A stretch of 64,000 nucleotides of DNA from the NCBI RefSeq assembly GCF_900111445.1, contig NZ_FOHE01000005.1:62001-126000 (forward strand). Reading direction: 5' to 3'. The position numbers were made by a program, and so were the translations under genes. The stretch comes from Oceanobacillus limi. GTDB taxonomy: Bacteria > Bacillota > Bacilli > Bacillales > Amphibacillaceae. Below the pieces are notes generated by a model. The model worked only from the letters and a program-made list of their open reading frames with translations, searched no databases and was not told where the DNA came from. How positions within the stretch are numbered: the first letter of the stretch is position 1; every line of letters starts with the position of its first letter. Below, piece by piece: positions 43,871 to 54,020 of this stretch.

Positions 43871-45607
43871 GTGGGTAAAAAACTAAAGCTAAAGAAGCCG
43901 AAAATAAAAGTTTCAAAATATAGAAATTTAAAGATTGGCGGTAAATATGGACTGATCTTAACCATTGTATTATTATTATTTGCTATTTCAACCGGTATTT
44001 CATCGTTCTTTATGGATGATGTCGGTGATAATATTGAAGCCCTTGAAAGAAGAGGAGAAAGAGCTATTATTATTGGGGAGATGGCATCGTTAACTCGAGC
44101 AAAAGGGATTCGCGTTTTAGATTATCAACGGGAACCAAGCTCAGTGATTATCAATGAATATGAAGATCGAGAAGCGTCATTTATTGAACTTACAGAGAGA
44201 ATAAGTGATCGAATGGATACGCCTGAACTGCAAGAACTGTTTGGACAAATAGTAGAAAATGATATAGAATTAAATGAAATTTTTGATGAACTAGTGGCTA
44301 CTGTAAACAGTAGCGATGCTAATCAAGCCAATAAATTTGTATTTCGAGCAAATCAAAAACGGTCAGAAACAGTAGAACTATTAAACGAATTACAACAATT
44401 GGTTAACGATGAACGAACTGCCGCTGTTACTGCAGCGAAAGAAAGTCAAGGATTTACGCAACTTATTCAATTGGTATCGTTTGTCATAGCCGCAGCAATC
44501 GGTATCGCATTAGTTATTTTAGTAAGTCGCATGATTTCACGCAACTTAAACAAAGTAGTAGAAGTAAGTAATAAGATTGCTGATGGAGACCTTGCTGTAG
44601 AAAAAATTGACTACAATGGGGAAGATGAAATTGGTATGTTGGGAGAATCGGTAAACCGAATGAGTGAAAATCTGCGTAATGTCATTCAGCAGGTTTCTGA
44701 GGTTTCAGAGACAGTAACAAGTCAAAGTGAGGAATTAACCCAATCAGCCAACGAAGTAAAAGCTGGTACCGAGCAAGTTGCAACGACAATGCAGGAACTA
44801 GCAACAGGATCAGAGACACAAGCAAATAGTGCGAGTGAATTGTCCTCTGTTATGAGTTCATTTGCTACAAAAGTGCAAGAAGCAAATGAAGAAGGGGACG
44901 AAGCTCACAAACAATCAGCTAATGTACTCGAAATGACCAACGAAGGCAGCCAGTTAATGAAGAGCTCTACACAACAAATGGCTAAAATTGATCAAATTGT
45001 TCAAGAAGCTGTTCAGAAGGTTAAAGGTCTTGATGAACAATCCAAACAAATCTCTGACCTTGTAACAGTTATTAAAGATGTTGCCGAACAAACAAATCTT
45101 CTTGCTTTAAATGCAGCAATTGAAGCAGCACGAGCAGGAGAACATGGAAAAGGATTTGCCGTTGTAGCCGATGAGGTTCGTAAACTAGCAGAACAAGTTT
45201 CTGTATCTGTTACAGATATTACAGGAATTGTTACTAGTATCCAGAGTGAAACATCGAATGTTACAGAGTCCTTAATGGCTGGATATAAAGAGGTAGAACA
45301 AGGATCTAGTCAAATTGATACAACAGGCCAAACATTTGAGAAGATTACAAATGCCGTAAATCGAATGGCAACTAGTATTAATTCAGTAGCGAATAACATG
45401 TCTGAAATTGCAGCAAGTAGTCAGCAAATGAGTTCTTCTATTGAAGAGATCGCAGCGATTTCCGAAGAATCTGCTGCAGGCGTCGAGCAAACGTCAGCTT
45501 CTACACAACAGACAACAAGCACAATGGAAGAAGTTGCTGGAAGCTCGGAGCAATTAGCAAAACTCGCAGAACAATTAAATGGATTAGTACGTCAATTTAA
45601 GTTGTAA
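43871..45607 (+). CDS. methyl-accepting chemotaxis protein, paralogue of the preceding one
   Basis: The 578 residues start at a GTG and add a basic N-terminal tail ([20 protein letters not shown]). A sensor region with two membrane helices (about 28-50 and 195-218) is followed by HAMP and a signalling domain nearly identical to the upstream receptor, including the tip hairpin. A tandem duplication with sensor divergence is the simplest explanation. It ends at a strong terminator, closing the chemosensory operon. Confidence 0.93.
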   Translation: MGKKLKLKKPKIKVSKYRNLKIGGKYGLILTIVLLLFAISTGISSFFMDDVGDNIEALERRGERAIIIGEMASLTRAKGIRVLDYQREPSSVIINEYEDREASFIELTERISDRMDTPELQELFGQIVENDIELNEIFDELVATVNSSDANQANKFVFRANQKRSETVELLNELQQLVNDERTAAVTAAKESQGFTQLIQLVSFVIAAAIGIALVILVSRMISRNLNKVVEVSNKIADGDLAVEKIDYNGEDEIGMLGESVNRMSENLRNVIQQVSEVSETVTSQSEELTQSANEVKAGTEQVATTMQELATGSETQANSASELSSVMSSFATKVQEANEEGDEAHKQSANVLEMTNEGSQLMKSSTQQMAKIDQIVQEAVQKVKGLDEQSKQISDLVTVIKDVAEQTNLLALNAAIEAARAGEHGKGFAVVADEVRKLAEQVSVSVTDITGIVTSIQSETSNVTESLMAGYKEVEQGSSQIDTTGQTFEKITNAVNRMATSINSVANNMSEIAASSQQMSSSIEEIAAISEESAAGVEQTSASTQQTTSTMEEVAGSSEQLAKLAEQLNGLVRQFKL

Positions 45608-45611
45608 AAGA

Positions 45612-45650
45612 AAATGATGGTTTGTTTTCCGAAACAAGCCATCATTTATA
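45612..45650 (+). terminator. terminator of the chemosensory operon
   Basis: A 16-bp stem with one G-U pair (AAATGATGGTTTGTTT against AAACAAGCCATCATTT) and a TCCG loop. Confidence 0.85.
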
Positions 45651-45765
45651 CATATTGTTTGGTAGATGGGAAAAATCCCATAATGAAATGAAGGGTTTCG
45701 CCATTAAAGACTTGGTGCTAAGCCAGGAATACGAAAATCATCGATGACGAAATGGGTGTAAGGAT

Positions 45766-46497
45766 ATGGATCAAACGGAAGATACGTTATTGTATAAAAA
45801 TAAGAACTTTTATCATGCAGTACAACCAATATTAAACGTTTCCACGAATGAGATATATGGTTATGAAGCATTACTTCGTTCCAATGAAATAACGAATCCA
45901 GAATTACTTTTTAAATCTTATAAAGAAAAGAATTTACTCTTTGAGTTAGATATGAGCTCCATCCAGGAAGCTTGTATGAGGCTTACGGAAATACCTAACT
46001 CAGAAGACGCATTGCTATTTATTAACATTTTTCCATCTACATTAGTTCATCCATCATTTCACAAACATCTAAAAGAACTTCAATCCATGATGTCGATTAA
46101 ATCATCTTCGATTGTATTTGAAATTAATGAAGCAGAAAAAGAAAAAGATTTACCAGCAATAAAAAAGGTTGTAGCTGATTTAAAAAAGGAAGGGTATTTG
46201 ATCGCCTTAGATGATGTCGGAGGCGGTGAATCTAGTTTTCAAACATTACTAGAATTAGATCCAGATATCGTTAAAATTGATCGAACCTATGCATCTAATT
46301 TAGCTAGCTCACCAAAAAAGCAAAAACTTATCCAACTATTATTGCAATTATTTGGAAAGGACATCCCTGTTGTTTTAGAAGGGATTGAGACGAAAGAAGA
46401 TAACGCAAAAGCAAAAGAAATAGGTGTTCCATTTGTTCAAGGCTACTATTTCGGAAAACCGAACCGATTAGAATATTATTTGAAAAAAGTTGATTAA
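45766..46497 (+). CDS. EAL-domain cyclic-di-GMP phosphodiesterase
   Basis: The 243 residues are a stand-alone EAL domain without a sensor. Visible active-site elements are GYEALLRSN (EAL and the Arg), NIFPSTL (Asn), VFEINEAE (Glu-x-x-Glu), ALDDVGGGESS (Asp-Asp), VKIDR (Lys) and EGIET (Glu), ending QGYYFGKP. Degradation of c-di-GMP to pGpG in the cytoplasm is therefore likely. Its neighbours are controlled by c-di-GMP riboswitches, so it may provide local feedback. It is followed at 24 nt by a receptor gene. Confidence 0.88.
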   Translation: MDQTEDTLLYKNKNFYHAVQPILNVSTNEIYGYEALLRSNEITNPELLFKSYKEKNLLFELDMSSIQEACMRLTEIPNSEDALLFINIFPSTLVHPSFHKHLKELQSMMSIKSSSIVFEINEAEKEKDLPAIKKVVADLKKEGYLIALDDVGGGESSFQTLLELDPDIVKIDRTYASNLASSPKKQKLIQLLLQLFGKDIPVVLEGIETKEDNAKAKEIGVPFVQGYYFGKPNRLEYYLKKVD

Positions 46498-46521
46498 GAC
46501 TTTCCAATTAGGAGGACAACG

Positions 46522-48555
46522 ATGAGTAACAATCAAAATGGAAGGACTACTGGAAAGCTAGGATTTTTAAACAGATCCATTCAAAATCAAATCCTGTTAC
46601 CATTTATCGTACTTATTGTTCTTGCAGGTGTCATTGTAGCAGGTGTAAGCTATAACTTTAGTGTCAAAACAACAACAGATGAGTTAACACATAATGTGGA
46701 AAGCCAAATGACTAGCATGGACGATACCTTTGAAATGTTTTTTCAGAATATCGATAATACATTAGAACGTTTCACGTTAAAAGAAATCTTAACTGATTAT
46801 GACCCAGAAAATAAAGAAGAATTGAATCAATATTTACTGGAAACCGGAGAAAGCAATGATTCCATTTTAAATATATATACAGGTTTTGACAAAACGGGTG
46901 GGATGCTTATCTATCCTAATATTGATCTCGGTGATGATTTTCAAGTTACCGATAGGGACTGGTATCAAGATGCTGTTAATGCAGACGGAGAAACCATATG
47001 GACAGAACCATATACGGATTCTGCAACAGGAGAAACAGTAGTAACGGCAGCAAAAGCATATTATCATAATGATACGGTAGCTGGAGTGGTTGGTGTTGAT
47101 GTAACGATTAACACGCTACTCGACATGATAGATGACATTACTATTGGAGAAACTGGTTATGCTGTTCTATATGATAATAGCGGTAGTTACATTGCTCATC
47201 CAGAAAGCGATTATATAGGGAAAGATGCATCACAAGAATCGTACTACCAAGAGATCATGAGTCGTGGTGAAAAAGGAATTGTTCAATATCAATTTGAAGG
47301 TGACGAGAAGGTGATGGGGTTTGCGAAAAACCCTACAACTGGATGGACAATTGGTGGAACCGTCTATGTGGATGAATTTAAGGAAAAAGCCCAAGTTATT
47401 CTTATACCAATAGCGATTAGCCTCGTTATCGTTCTTATTCTAGCCATCTTAGCATCTCTTGGAATCACGAGACGGATAACGAAACCAATTCAAAAATTAC
47501 AAGAGACGATGAAGGAAGTAGAGAATGGTAATCTAGTAGCTGAAGTTGACACTAAACGTCAAGATGAGATTGGTCAGCTTTCCGCTAGCTTTGAGAATAT
47601 GTTGAAACAAATGCGTCAGATGATGCAAAAAGTAGCTACTATTTCCTATAGTGTATCTGAGGCATCCCAAACACTTGTCGCGAGTGCGGAAGAAAATACG
47701 GCCTCTGCTAATGAAGTGGCGACGACGATGGAAGAAATTGCTTCTGGTGCTGCAGATCAATCGGAGTTAATGGAGCAGAACACGGCAGCTGCAAGTAAAT
47801 TATCCCAGTTGATTAACCAGATTGAAGCACAAAGTACAAACATTTATAAGGAATCGAAGCTGATGACGGATGCCTCTGAACAAGGTGCTACGATTATTAG
47901 AGAACTTCGTGATCAATCTGTAGAAACTGGTAAAATGACGAAAGAAATGGTACAAGCTATCCATAATCTGGATGAACGCTCTACCAATATCGGTAATATT
48001 GTAGATAAAATAACCGATGTTGCGAATCAGACGAACCTATTGGCGCTAAATGCAGCAATTGAAGCAGCCCGTGCTGGAGAAAGTGGACGTGGGTTTGCCG
48101 TTGTAGCGGATGAGGTTCGAAAATTAGCCGAACAAACCGAGCACGCGCTTGGAGATATTTCTGGATTAATCTCGGAAATGCAACAGGATACCAAACGAAC
48201 CGTTTCGATGATTAACACAACAAACGATGTCATTCAATCACAAGAAGAGTCTGTCAATAATACTGATCAAGCATTTGATAGTATTTCAAAAACAATCCAA
48301 ACCAACAATACGCTTATTGAAAAGGTAATGGACGTTATGAAGGATATGGTAGAACAAGAGAAGATTATTTCTACAAATACTACTAATAATGCATCAATCA
48401 GTCAGGAAACAGCAGCAGGAACCGAAGAAGTATCAGCTTCGATTGAAGAACAAACGGCATCTATGGAGCATTTAAATAGCCTAGCAACGGATCTGGAATC
48501 GTATGCTTCTGAAATGCAGAAAGAAATGGATCGATTTAAGATTACGAAGGAATAA
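46522..48555 (+). CDS. methyl-accepting chemotaxis protein with dCache-type sensor
   Basis: The 677 residues comprise a cytoplasmic tail, membrane helix 1 (about 26-47), a large extracytoplasmic dCache-like sensor (about 50-290, including [10 protein letters not shown] and [21 protein letters not shown]), helix 2 (about 293-317), HAMP and the signalling domain with the tip motif [19 protein letters not shown]. dCache sensors bind amino acids or related compounds. It is probably co-transcribed with the EAL gene, and ends at its own terminator. Confidence 0.93.
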   Translation: MSNNQNGRTTGKLGFLNRSIQNQILLPFIVLIVLAGVIVAGVSYNFSVKTTTDELTHNVESQMTSMDDTFEMFFQNIDNTLERFTLKEILTDYDPENKEELNQYLLETGESNDSILNIYTGFDKTGGMLIYPNIDLGDDFQVTDRDWYQDAVNADGETIWTEPYTDSATGETVVTAAKAYYHNDTVAGVVGVDVTINTLLDMIDDITIGETGYAVLYDNSGSYIAHPESDYIGKDASQESYYQEIMSRGEKGIVQYQFEGDEKVMGFAKNPTTGWTIGGTVYVDEFKEKAQVILIPIAISLVIVLILAILASLGITRRITKPIQKLQETMKEVENGNLVAEVDTKRQDEIGQLSASFENMLKQMRQMMQKVATISYSVSEASQTLVASAEENTASANEVATTMEEIASGAADQSELMEQNTAAASKLSQLINQIEAQSTNIYKESKLMTDASEQGATIIRELRDQSVETGKMTKEMVQAIHNLDERSTNIGNIVDKITDVANQTNLLALNAAIEAARAGESGRGFAVVADEVRKLAEQTEHALGDISGLISEMQQDTKRTVSMINTTNDVIQSQEESVNNTDQAFDSISKTIQTNNTLIEKVMDVMKDMVEQEKIISTNTTNNASISQETAAGTEEVSASIEEQTASMEHLNSLATDLESYASEMQKEMDRFKITKE

Positions 48556-48562
48556 TATTCAA

Positions 48563-48597
48563 GGGAACCAATAATTTTGGTTCTCTTTTTTATTTTG
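48563..48597 (+). terminator. terminator after the dCache receptor gene
   Basis: GGGAACCAA/TTGGTTCTC stem with one G-U pair, then TTTTTTATTTT. Confidence 0.85.
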
Positions 48598-48738
48598 TCC
48601 AGAAAGAAATAAGAGTATAGTACTACTAATAATAAGAATAGATTCTTATTTCAAATACAGAATTAATAATATACTATTATATTTACAACAGATGTGTGCT
48701 CATATAAGCGCAGTTTAATCGATAGAAGGGAACACAAA

Positions 48739-48900
48739 ATGCAAAAGAAATTATTGCTAGAACAGATCAGACAAAAGAGAGAGAACATGTTAAAAACTGC
48801 TGCGTATAGTGGTTTTAACAGTCAACAAACATTGGAACGCAGTCAAGAGTTAGATAGATTAATTATTAAATATCAACGTCTAAACAAGGATAATTACTAA
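48739..48900 (+). CDS. Spo0E-family aspartyl-phosphate phosphatase
   Basis: The 53-residue protein has the two-helix Spo0E form and the signature SQELDRLI (S-x-x-L-D) near residue 35. Such proteins remove phosphate from Spo0A and so delay sporulation or biofilm entry. The ATG at 48739 follows AGAAGGGA; an earlier in-frame start is unlikely. It stands alone between the receptor gene and riboswitch 3, linking sporulation control to this signalling region. Confidence 0.85.
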   Translation: MQKKLLLEQIRQKRENMLKTAAYSGFNSQQTLERSQELDRLIIKYQRLNKDNY

Positions 48901-48960
48901 ATTAAATCAAACAACATTACATAAAATACTATTAATTATCAATGTAGACATCCTACGATA

Positions 48961-49036
48961 ATAGCAAACTATTTGAAAATTTAGGACGCAAAGCCACGGG
49001 TCTAAGGTCTAAGGACTAGGATAGCCGGGTTACCGA
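48961..49036 (+). promoter_or_regulatory. cyclic-di-GMP-I riboswitch aptamer 3
   Basis: AGCAAAC, GAAAA loop, AGGACGCAAAGCC, GGGTCTAAGG and GGGTTACC in GEMM-I order. One base of the leading GG is A here, but the G next to CAAAC remains. It precedes a partner-switching operon. Confidence 0.9.
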
Positions 49037-49092
49037 AAAGGCTTGGAATGACATAGGAGTTCAATGTTTTGATGCTGTCAATTGAATTCATC

Positions 49093-49124
49093 GTCCACCA
49101 TACTTTTTGGTGGACTATTTTTAT
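49093..49124 (+). terminator. expression-platform terminator of riboswitch 3
   Basis: GTCCACCA/TGGTGGAC perfect stem with a 7-nt loop and TATTTTTA; sequence between aptamer and terminator is longer than in the other two riboswitches. Confidence 0.88.
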
Positions 49125-49164
49125 ACCTTAATAATTTCGAATTTTCTAAATTAGGAGGACTAAT

Positions 49165-50133
49165 ATGAAGAGCATTCTGCAAAAAATATTAAAAGATCAT
49201 TCAAAAAAGAAAGCAAATGACAAAGAACAGACTAACGGATTAAAACTAGCTCATTTAACTTCATATAAGAGTGTACAAAAAAGAGCATTAGTAGGATGGA
49301 TTGCCTCTAAATGTGCAGCCACCCTGAATTTAGATGAATCAGAACGTGAAGCACTGTTTTTCTTATCTTTTATAACAGAATCATTTGAAGAACTAGAAGA
49401 TGGAATTGTAAAAGAACTTATGATTCTAGCAAATTCAGCAGTAAATTGGGTGGAATCAGATGCTGTTATAGAAGAGGAAGTAAAATCGGTACATTCATCT
49501 TACTTAGAAAAAGATGCACTAACACGTGTGTTCAGCGAGATTCAATCGGATTATGAAGATAATAGTAAAGAAACAAACGAATGTGAAGCAGCCTGGGAGG
49601 TTTATCGTGACGTTATTTATGCCGCGACACATGGTCAATTTTTATTAATTAATAAGGATGATGTATCACGCTATAGAAAAGGGGTATTGCTAGGAGAATT
49701 AGATATTACAGAAAGAAAACATATATCCGTTGCCAGAAAACTGGCCAAATCTTTTTTTTACCAAAACGGAATACCATCTGCTACAACCCTCAACTATAAT
49801 CTGGTAATTTCAGAAGCGGTGACAAATGTATTAAAACATGCAACTCGAGGTAAAGTTAGCTTCTATCAATTTAATGACTCTTTTCACATTATTGTTGAAG
49901 ATCAGGGGACTGGATTCCCGCTTAAAATATTACCAAAAACTACTTTAATGGCTGGATTCTCTACAAAAGAATCTTTGGGACAAGGCTTTACTCTAATGAT
50001 GAAAATGGCAAGTCAGGTAGTATTAGAAACGTCAGCTAGCGGTTCTACGTTAATTCTAGTACTGAATGCCGAGAATAATCATAAACGAAATGATATTAAA
50101 AGCAATGTCGTAAAAGAAGCTATTGTTATGTAA
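49165..50133 (+). CDS. RsbW/SpoIIAB/RsbT-like ATPase kinase with unknown N-terminal domain
   Basis: Residues about 180-310 form a GHKL ATPase: ISEAVTNVLKHA (N box Glu and Asn), VEDQGTGF (G1) and SLGQGFTLMMKMA. The first 170 residues are a helical domain I do not recognise, so the protein is much longer than RsbW or RsbT. It should phosphorylate a STAS protein, such as the one encoded just downstream. It opens the riboswitch-3 operon, with an AGGAGG site before the ATG. Confidence 0.82.
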   Translation: MKSILQKILKDHSKKKANDKEQTNGLKLAHLTSYKSVQKRALVGWIASKCAATLNLDESEREALFFLSFITESFEELEDGIVKELMILANSAVNWVESDAVIEEEVKSVHSSYLEKDALTRVFSEIQSDYEDNSKETNECEAAWEVYRDVIYAATHGQFLLINKDDVSRYRKGVLLGELDITERKHISVARKLAKSFFYQNGIPSATTLNYNLVISEAVTNVLKHATRGKVSFYQFNDSFHIIVEDQGTGFPLKILPKTTLMAGFSTKESLGQGFTLMMKMASQVVLETSASGSTLILVLNAENNHKRNDIKSNVVKEAIVM

Positions 50134-50157
50134 CAAGTAATGAAGGGGAGTGAGAAA

Positions 50158-50484
50158 ATGAAGGATACGATACAAGTTTATAAAGAGATCGATGGACTTT
50201 TTTGTACGATTTATGTTGATGGGGTATTGGATTATGCAACGATGGACTCTTTTATAGAGGAAATAAAGTCGATTGAAAGAGGAACAGAAAAGGTTATCAT
50301 TAATTTCGAAGCATTGGAGTTTATTGATTCAACTGGAATTGGAGCAATAATAAATTTAGTACATGAGGCAAAAGATAAACGTTTTTCTATAGAGTTAGAA
50401 GCAGTTCGTCAAGAAATTAATGATGTTCTTGGGACAATAGGTGTGTTTGAGATTTTGGAAACTCTTCAAAAGGAGGAATCGTAA
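50158..50484 (+). CDS. STAS-domain anti-sigma-factor antagonist (RsbV/SpoIIAA-like)
   Basis: The 108 residues from the ATG at 50158 form a STAS domain with the phosphorylatable Ser in FIDSTGIGAI near residue 57. It would be switched by the upstream ATPase kinase and the downstream PP2C phosphatase. The ATG at 50158 has GGGGAG before it; an in-frame start six codons upstream lacks spacing. The gene lies 2 nt before the phosphatase gene. Confidence 0.87.
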   Translation: MKDTIQVYKEIDGLFCTIYVDGVLDYATMDSFIEEIKSIERGTEKVIINFEALEFIDSTGIGAIINLVHEAKDKRFSIELEAVRQEINDVLGTIGVFEILETLQKEES

Positions 50485-50486
50485 CG

Positions 50487-51323
50487 ATGTTTAAGAGGGA
50501 GCTCTCATATCTGAATAATGAGAATAATGAGGTAGTAAAAAAAACACTAGAGAGAGAAATAAAAGTAGCTCAGAAAATTCAAATGAAGCTTTTAAATGGT
50601 CCAAACCCAGAAGTAGAAAATGGTGAAATTTCGGGTGTTTCTATTCCAGCAAGGTTAATTGGGGGAGATTACTATGACTTCTATATGCTACCAAATGGGA
50701 AACTGAGAATTGTAATCGGGGATGTAATGGGAAAAGGAATACCAGCAGCAATGCTTATGATTCTAACCCGCGGAGCGTTTCGAAGTGCTTCTGAGAGTAC
50801 ACAAGGACCTGGAGAAACACTAACTGCAATGAATCAAGCTATTTATTCAGACTTACGTATCCTTGGTTCATTTGTTACAGTTTTATGTGCTGATTGGGAT
50901 CCTAACAAGGCAACCTTAACCTATGCTAGTGCGGGGCATAATTTGCCATTAATAGTATGCTCGGAAGTGGAGATCAATGAAGCACCAAAGATAAAAGGGG
51001 TGATGTTGGGAGGATTACCAAACACTTCTTATCAAGATAACACGCTCTCTCTTAATGATGAAGACCTTGTATTCTTCTATACGGATGGGATAACCGAAGC
51101 GCAAAATCCAGACGGAGAAATGTATAAAATCGATCGGTTACGAGAAGCGCTCCTAGATAATTATTACGCAGAAGTACAGGAGATAGAAGATTCTATTGTA
51201 AATGCAATCGATGAATTTACAGAGAGTTTAGATCAAAAAGACGATATTACGATGGTGTTATTAAAAGTGAAAAATGGTGATACGAAGGTAGCGAGCTATA
51301 CTTCCCCAGTAATTAATTCATAG
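50487..51323 (+). CDS. PP2C-type serine phosphatase (RsbU/SpoIIE-like)
   Basis: The 278 residues have a short helical lead (EREIKVAQKIQMKLL, like the RsbU linker) and a SpoIIE/PP2C domain with metal-binding motifs GGDYYDFYML, VIGDVMGKGIPAAMLM, SAGHNLPL, FYTDGITEAQ and KDDITMVLL. No sensor domain is attached. It should dephosphorylate a STAS protein; two STAS genes are in the same operon. Confidence 0.9.
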   Translation: MFKRELSYLNNENNEVVKKTLEREIKVAQKIQMKLLNGPNPEVENGEISGVSIPARLIGGDYYDFYMLPNGKLRIVIGDVMGKGIPAAMLMILTRGAFRSASESTQGPGETLTAMNQAIYSDLRILGSFVTVLCADWDPNKATLTYASAGHNLPLIVCSEVEINEAPKIKGVMLGGLPNTSYQDNTLSLNDEDLVFFYTDGITEAQNPDGEMYKIDRLREALLDNYYAEVQEIEDSIVNAIDEFTESLDQKDDITMVLLKVKNGDTKVASYTSPVINS

Positions 51324-51336
51324 GGGTGAAATTAAA

Positions 51337-53397
51337 ATGCAAAGTATAATTTCTAAGGGGAAAAATGTTGAAGATGCAATACATATCGGGCTTAATTTAC
51401 TGGGTGTAAGCAAAAAAGAAGTTGATATTGAAATTATTACGCAAGAGACCAACGGTTTTATAGGAATAGGTAAAAAACAAGCAGTAGTTCGTTTGACAGT
51501 AACAAATGAACTTTCTAAGAATATCGAAGTACAAAGTCATTCTACATCCCTAGAAGATCTAGCGAACACTGTTACAGCTATGGTTGAAAAACAAGATGTA
51601 ATGAATGAAACACCAGTAAATAACCATGTTTCATCAACTGACCTTGTCGGAAAGTCATGGGTTAAGGATCAAAGGTTATACGTAGTGGATTCTCCTTCTC
51701 ATTATTCAACTGTTACGATAGGTAAAGGAATTCAACTTATAAAAAATGAGGAAGTTTTTTCTGGAACTTCCACGGTAATAACTGAAAAAGATTTATTGGA
51801 GATAAAGTTGGAGGAACCTCAAGAAGAGCCAACAAAGTGGAATGTATCCATTGATAATAATAAACTTCATGCAACCATAGATGTAGAACCAGGTTATAAA
51901 ATAATTCGAGAAGTACAGGATGTTGAACCGAATGAACATATTGAATTAAAGGTTAGAGAGACTAAAGTGTTTTCTAACACACTCCAATACAAAGAAATAT
52001 TAGAAAAACTGGACGCTTTACGCGTTAGTTATGGGTTTAATCATAGTGAAATCATGAAATCTGTAAACACATTGATTCCTGGAAGATTTGAAGCTGCAAC
52101 AGGAAAAAACGCAGTAGCGGGGAAAGATGGATGGATTGAACTAAACGTTGATATCAATCCTATGAATGGATTGGTGGAGGATGAGTCTGGAAAAGTGAAT
52201 TTCCGTGAAACGAAATTAATTCCAACAGTTGAGAAAGGGACCGTTATTGCAACGATTCATCCTCCTATCCCAGGAAAACCAGGAATAACAGTTACGAATG
52301 AGCCACTGCCTGCTCGGCAAACGAATCCGCTCATTGCTCGTACTGGAAAAGGTATTATTGAGATAGAGAATAAGCTAGTTGCAATGGAGTCTGGTAGACC
52401 ATCTATTGAAATAAGGGGCAAATTAGTAAAGGCAGCTATTGTACCTAAATTGATACACTATGATAATGTAAACCTAACTTCTGGTAATATACACTTTATT
52501 GGCGATGTAGAGGTATTAGGTGAAGTAGAAGAAAATATGCTTGTTGAAGCAGAGGGCGACATCTTTATTCATAAATCTGTTAGTGCAGCCAAACTAACTA
52601 CTGCAAAATCAATTGTTGTAAAGGGGAATGTTTTTGGTTCAGAACTAGAATCGGGGAAAAATAATATGTTAATTGTCGAGTTAGGACATTTGGTAGGTAA
52701 CATGCTTGTTGAGTTAGGAAAGATGATTGCCGTAGTGAAACAACTCATGAAATCCCCAGCATTTAAATCTAGTGACTTTTCTGTTACTGGTTTACAACCA
52801 CTACTTAAAATTTTGATGGAAAAGCGATTTAGAAACTTCTTAATCTCTGCAAAGAAATATCAGGATACTGTGGAGAAAAGTAAAATTTATTTAAAGGAAG
52901 GTGAGTGGATAAAAGTTAGTGAGACCATCAATCAAACTTTTATCACATTATCCAATCAAATAACAACTTTGGATCGATTAGCAACTTTGTATCAGGATAT
53001 GAAAGAATTATCGAATCAGAGTGAAGTTCCAGTAGAACCCAATTCATATATAACTATATCAGACACAGTTAATAGTAGTCTATACTGTAGTGGGGATGTA
53101 ACTATAATTGGCAAAGGTTCAATTAACACAAAAATTCACGCTGGTGGGATAGTAAAGGTTCATGGTGTTGTCCGTGGTGGAGAGGTATATGGAAGAATGG
53201 GAATAGAAATTGACGAAGTAGGTTCGAATAGCGGATCAAAGACGGTTGTAGCTGTTCCGCATGATCAATTAATAAAGTTGGGTAGAGTTCGAGAAGGTAC
53301 GATATTAAAAATTGGAAATGTAACAGAGACGATTAGAAACGAAAGAACACATATTATTGCTCGCTTAAATCAAGACGGTCAGATTAATCTTACTTGA
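51337..53397 (+). CDS. FapA-like DUF342 protein with N-terminal Jag_N domain
   Basis: The 686 residues begin with a Jag_N-like RNA-binding-associated domain (about 1-50, ISKGKNVEDAIHIGLNLLGV, ending GFIGIGKKQAVVRL), then a long DUF342/FapA body with the right-handed beta-helix part (about 370-450, GNIHFIGDVEVLGEVEENMLVEAEGDIFI in segments) and helical inserts. FapA-type proteins are linked to flagellar assembly or polarity in some bacteria. Its place between a phosphatase and a STAS gene suggests a scaffold in a membrane or flagellar control pathway; that is inference. Confidence 0.85.
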   Translation: MQSIISKGKNVEDAIHIGLNLLGVSKKEVDIEIITQETNGFIGIGKKQAVVRLTVTNELSKNIEVQSHSTSLEDLANTVTAMVEKQDVMNETPVNNHVSSTDLVGKSWVKDQRLYVVDSPSHYSTVTIGKGIQLIKNEEVFSGTSTVITEKDLLEIKLEEPQEEPTKWNVSIDNNKLHATIDVEPGYKIIREVQDVEPNEHIELKVRETKVFSNTLQYKEILEKLDALRVSYGFNHSEIMKSVNTLIPGRFEAATGKNAVAGKDGWIELNVDINPMNGLVEDESGKVNFRETKLIPTVEKGTVIATIHPPIPGKPGITVTNEPLPARQTNPLIARTGKGIIEIENKLVAMESGRPSIEIRGKLVKAAIVPKLIHYDNVNLTSGNIHFIGDVEVLGEVEENMLVEAEGDIFIHKSVSAAKLTTAKSIVVKGNVFGSELESGKNNMLIVELGHLVGNMLVELGKMIAVVKQLMKSPAFKSSDFSVTGLQPLLKILMEKRFRNFLISAKKYQDTVEKSKIYLKEGEWIKVSETINQTFITLSNQITTLDRLATLYQDMKELSNQSEVPVEPNSYITISDTVNSSLYCSGDVTIIGKGSINTKIHAGGIVKVHGVVRGGEVYGRMGIEIDEVGSNSGSKTVVAVPHDQLIKLGRVREGTILKIGNVTETIRNERTHIIARLNQDGQINLT

Positions 53398-53423
53398 ATT
53401 AAAAAATGAATTGGGGAACAAAG

Positions 53424-53735
53424 ATGCTTAAATACACAATTACGAAAGAGGAGTATACTGTAAAAGTTACATTAAATGGTGATTTAGATATAGAAGGAAC
53501 TGAATTGATAAATGATAAACTCATCCCGAGTTTACTTACTGCAAAAGTGGTGGAGGTAAGTTTGGAGCAAGTACCATTCGTAGATTCAACTGGGATGGGG
53601 TTGCTAATGAACTTAGTGAATACATTGAAAGATAGTAGTATAACGATTACGATTTCACATGTAAGGGAGGATGTATTTGAGGTATTTGAACTTCTACAAC
53701 TTCCCGAAATATTCGGGAAAGAAGTATTTGTTTAA
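53424..53735 (+). CDS. second STAS-domain protein of the operon
   Basis: The 103 residues from ATG 53424 form a STAS domain with phosphorylation Ser in FVDSTGMGLLM near residue 51. GGGGA precedes this ATG. It is the last gene before a terminator, so the operon has one kinase, one phosphatase and two STAS proteins. Confidence 0.85.
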   Translation: MLKYTITKEEYTVKVTLNGDLDIEGTELINDKLIPSLLTAKVVEVSLEQVPFVDSTGMGLLMNLVNTLKDSSITITISHVREDVFEVFELLQLPEIFGKEVFV

Positions 53736-53766
53736 TTAATAGATCTGTTCACATATTATTTTAAAG

Positions 53767-53795
53767 ACCTTGGTCATGCACCAAGGTTATTTTTG
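53767..53795 (+). terminator. terminator of the partner-switching operon
   Basis: ACCTTGGT/ACCAAGGT stem with a 5-nt loop, then TATTTTTG. Confidence 0.85.
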
Positions 53796-54020
53796 TGCGA
53801 AAAGACTTAAATAAGTTAGCTTTTTACTAGTAAGTTGAGCCTGTTTTTATTTTTAAATAATCAGAAAATATGAAATAAACTGTTGAATTTTTTGGTGAAA
53901 TCGGTATAATTGTAGTAAGCTTCCCAAAATATGCTCATTACATACATGGACTTTTTTCAACTAGAAATCTGAAAGCGATGACATTTGGGGGCGAAAATAA
54001 TATTGAAAAGGGGTATGTAT

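Noticed and set aside
45651-45765. Leader before the EAL gene as a fourth riboswitch
   Set aside because: It has a small ATGGG/CCCAT hairpin but lacks GGCAAAC, GGACGCAAAG and the other GEMM-I elements, and does not fit the c-di-GMP-II pattern as I know it.
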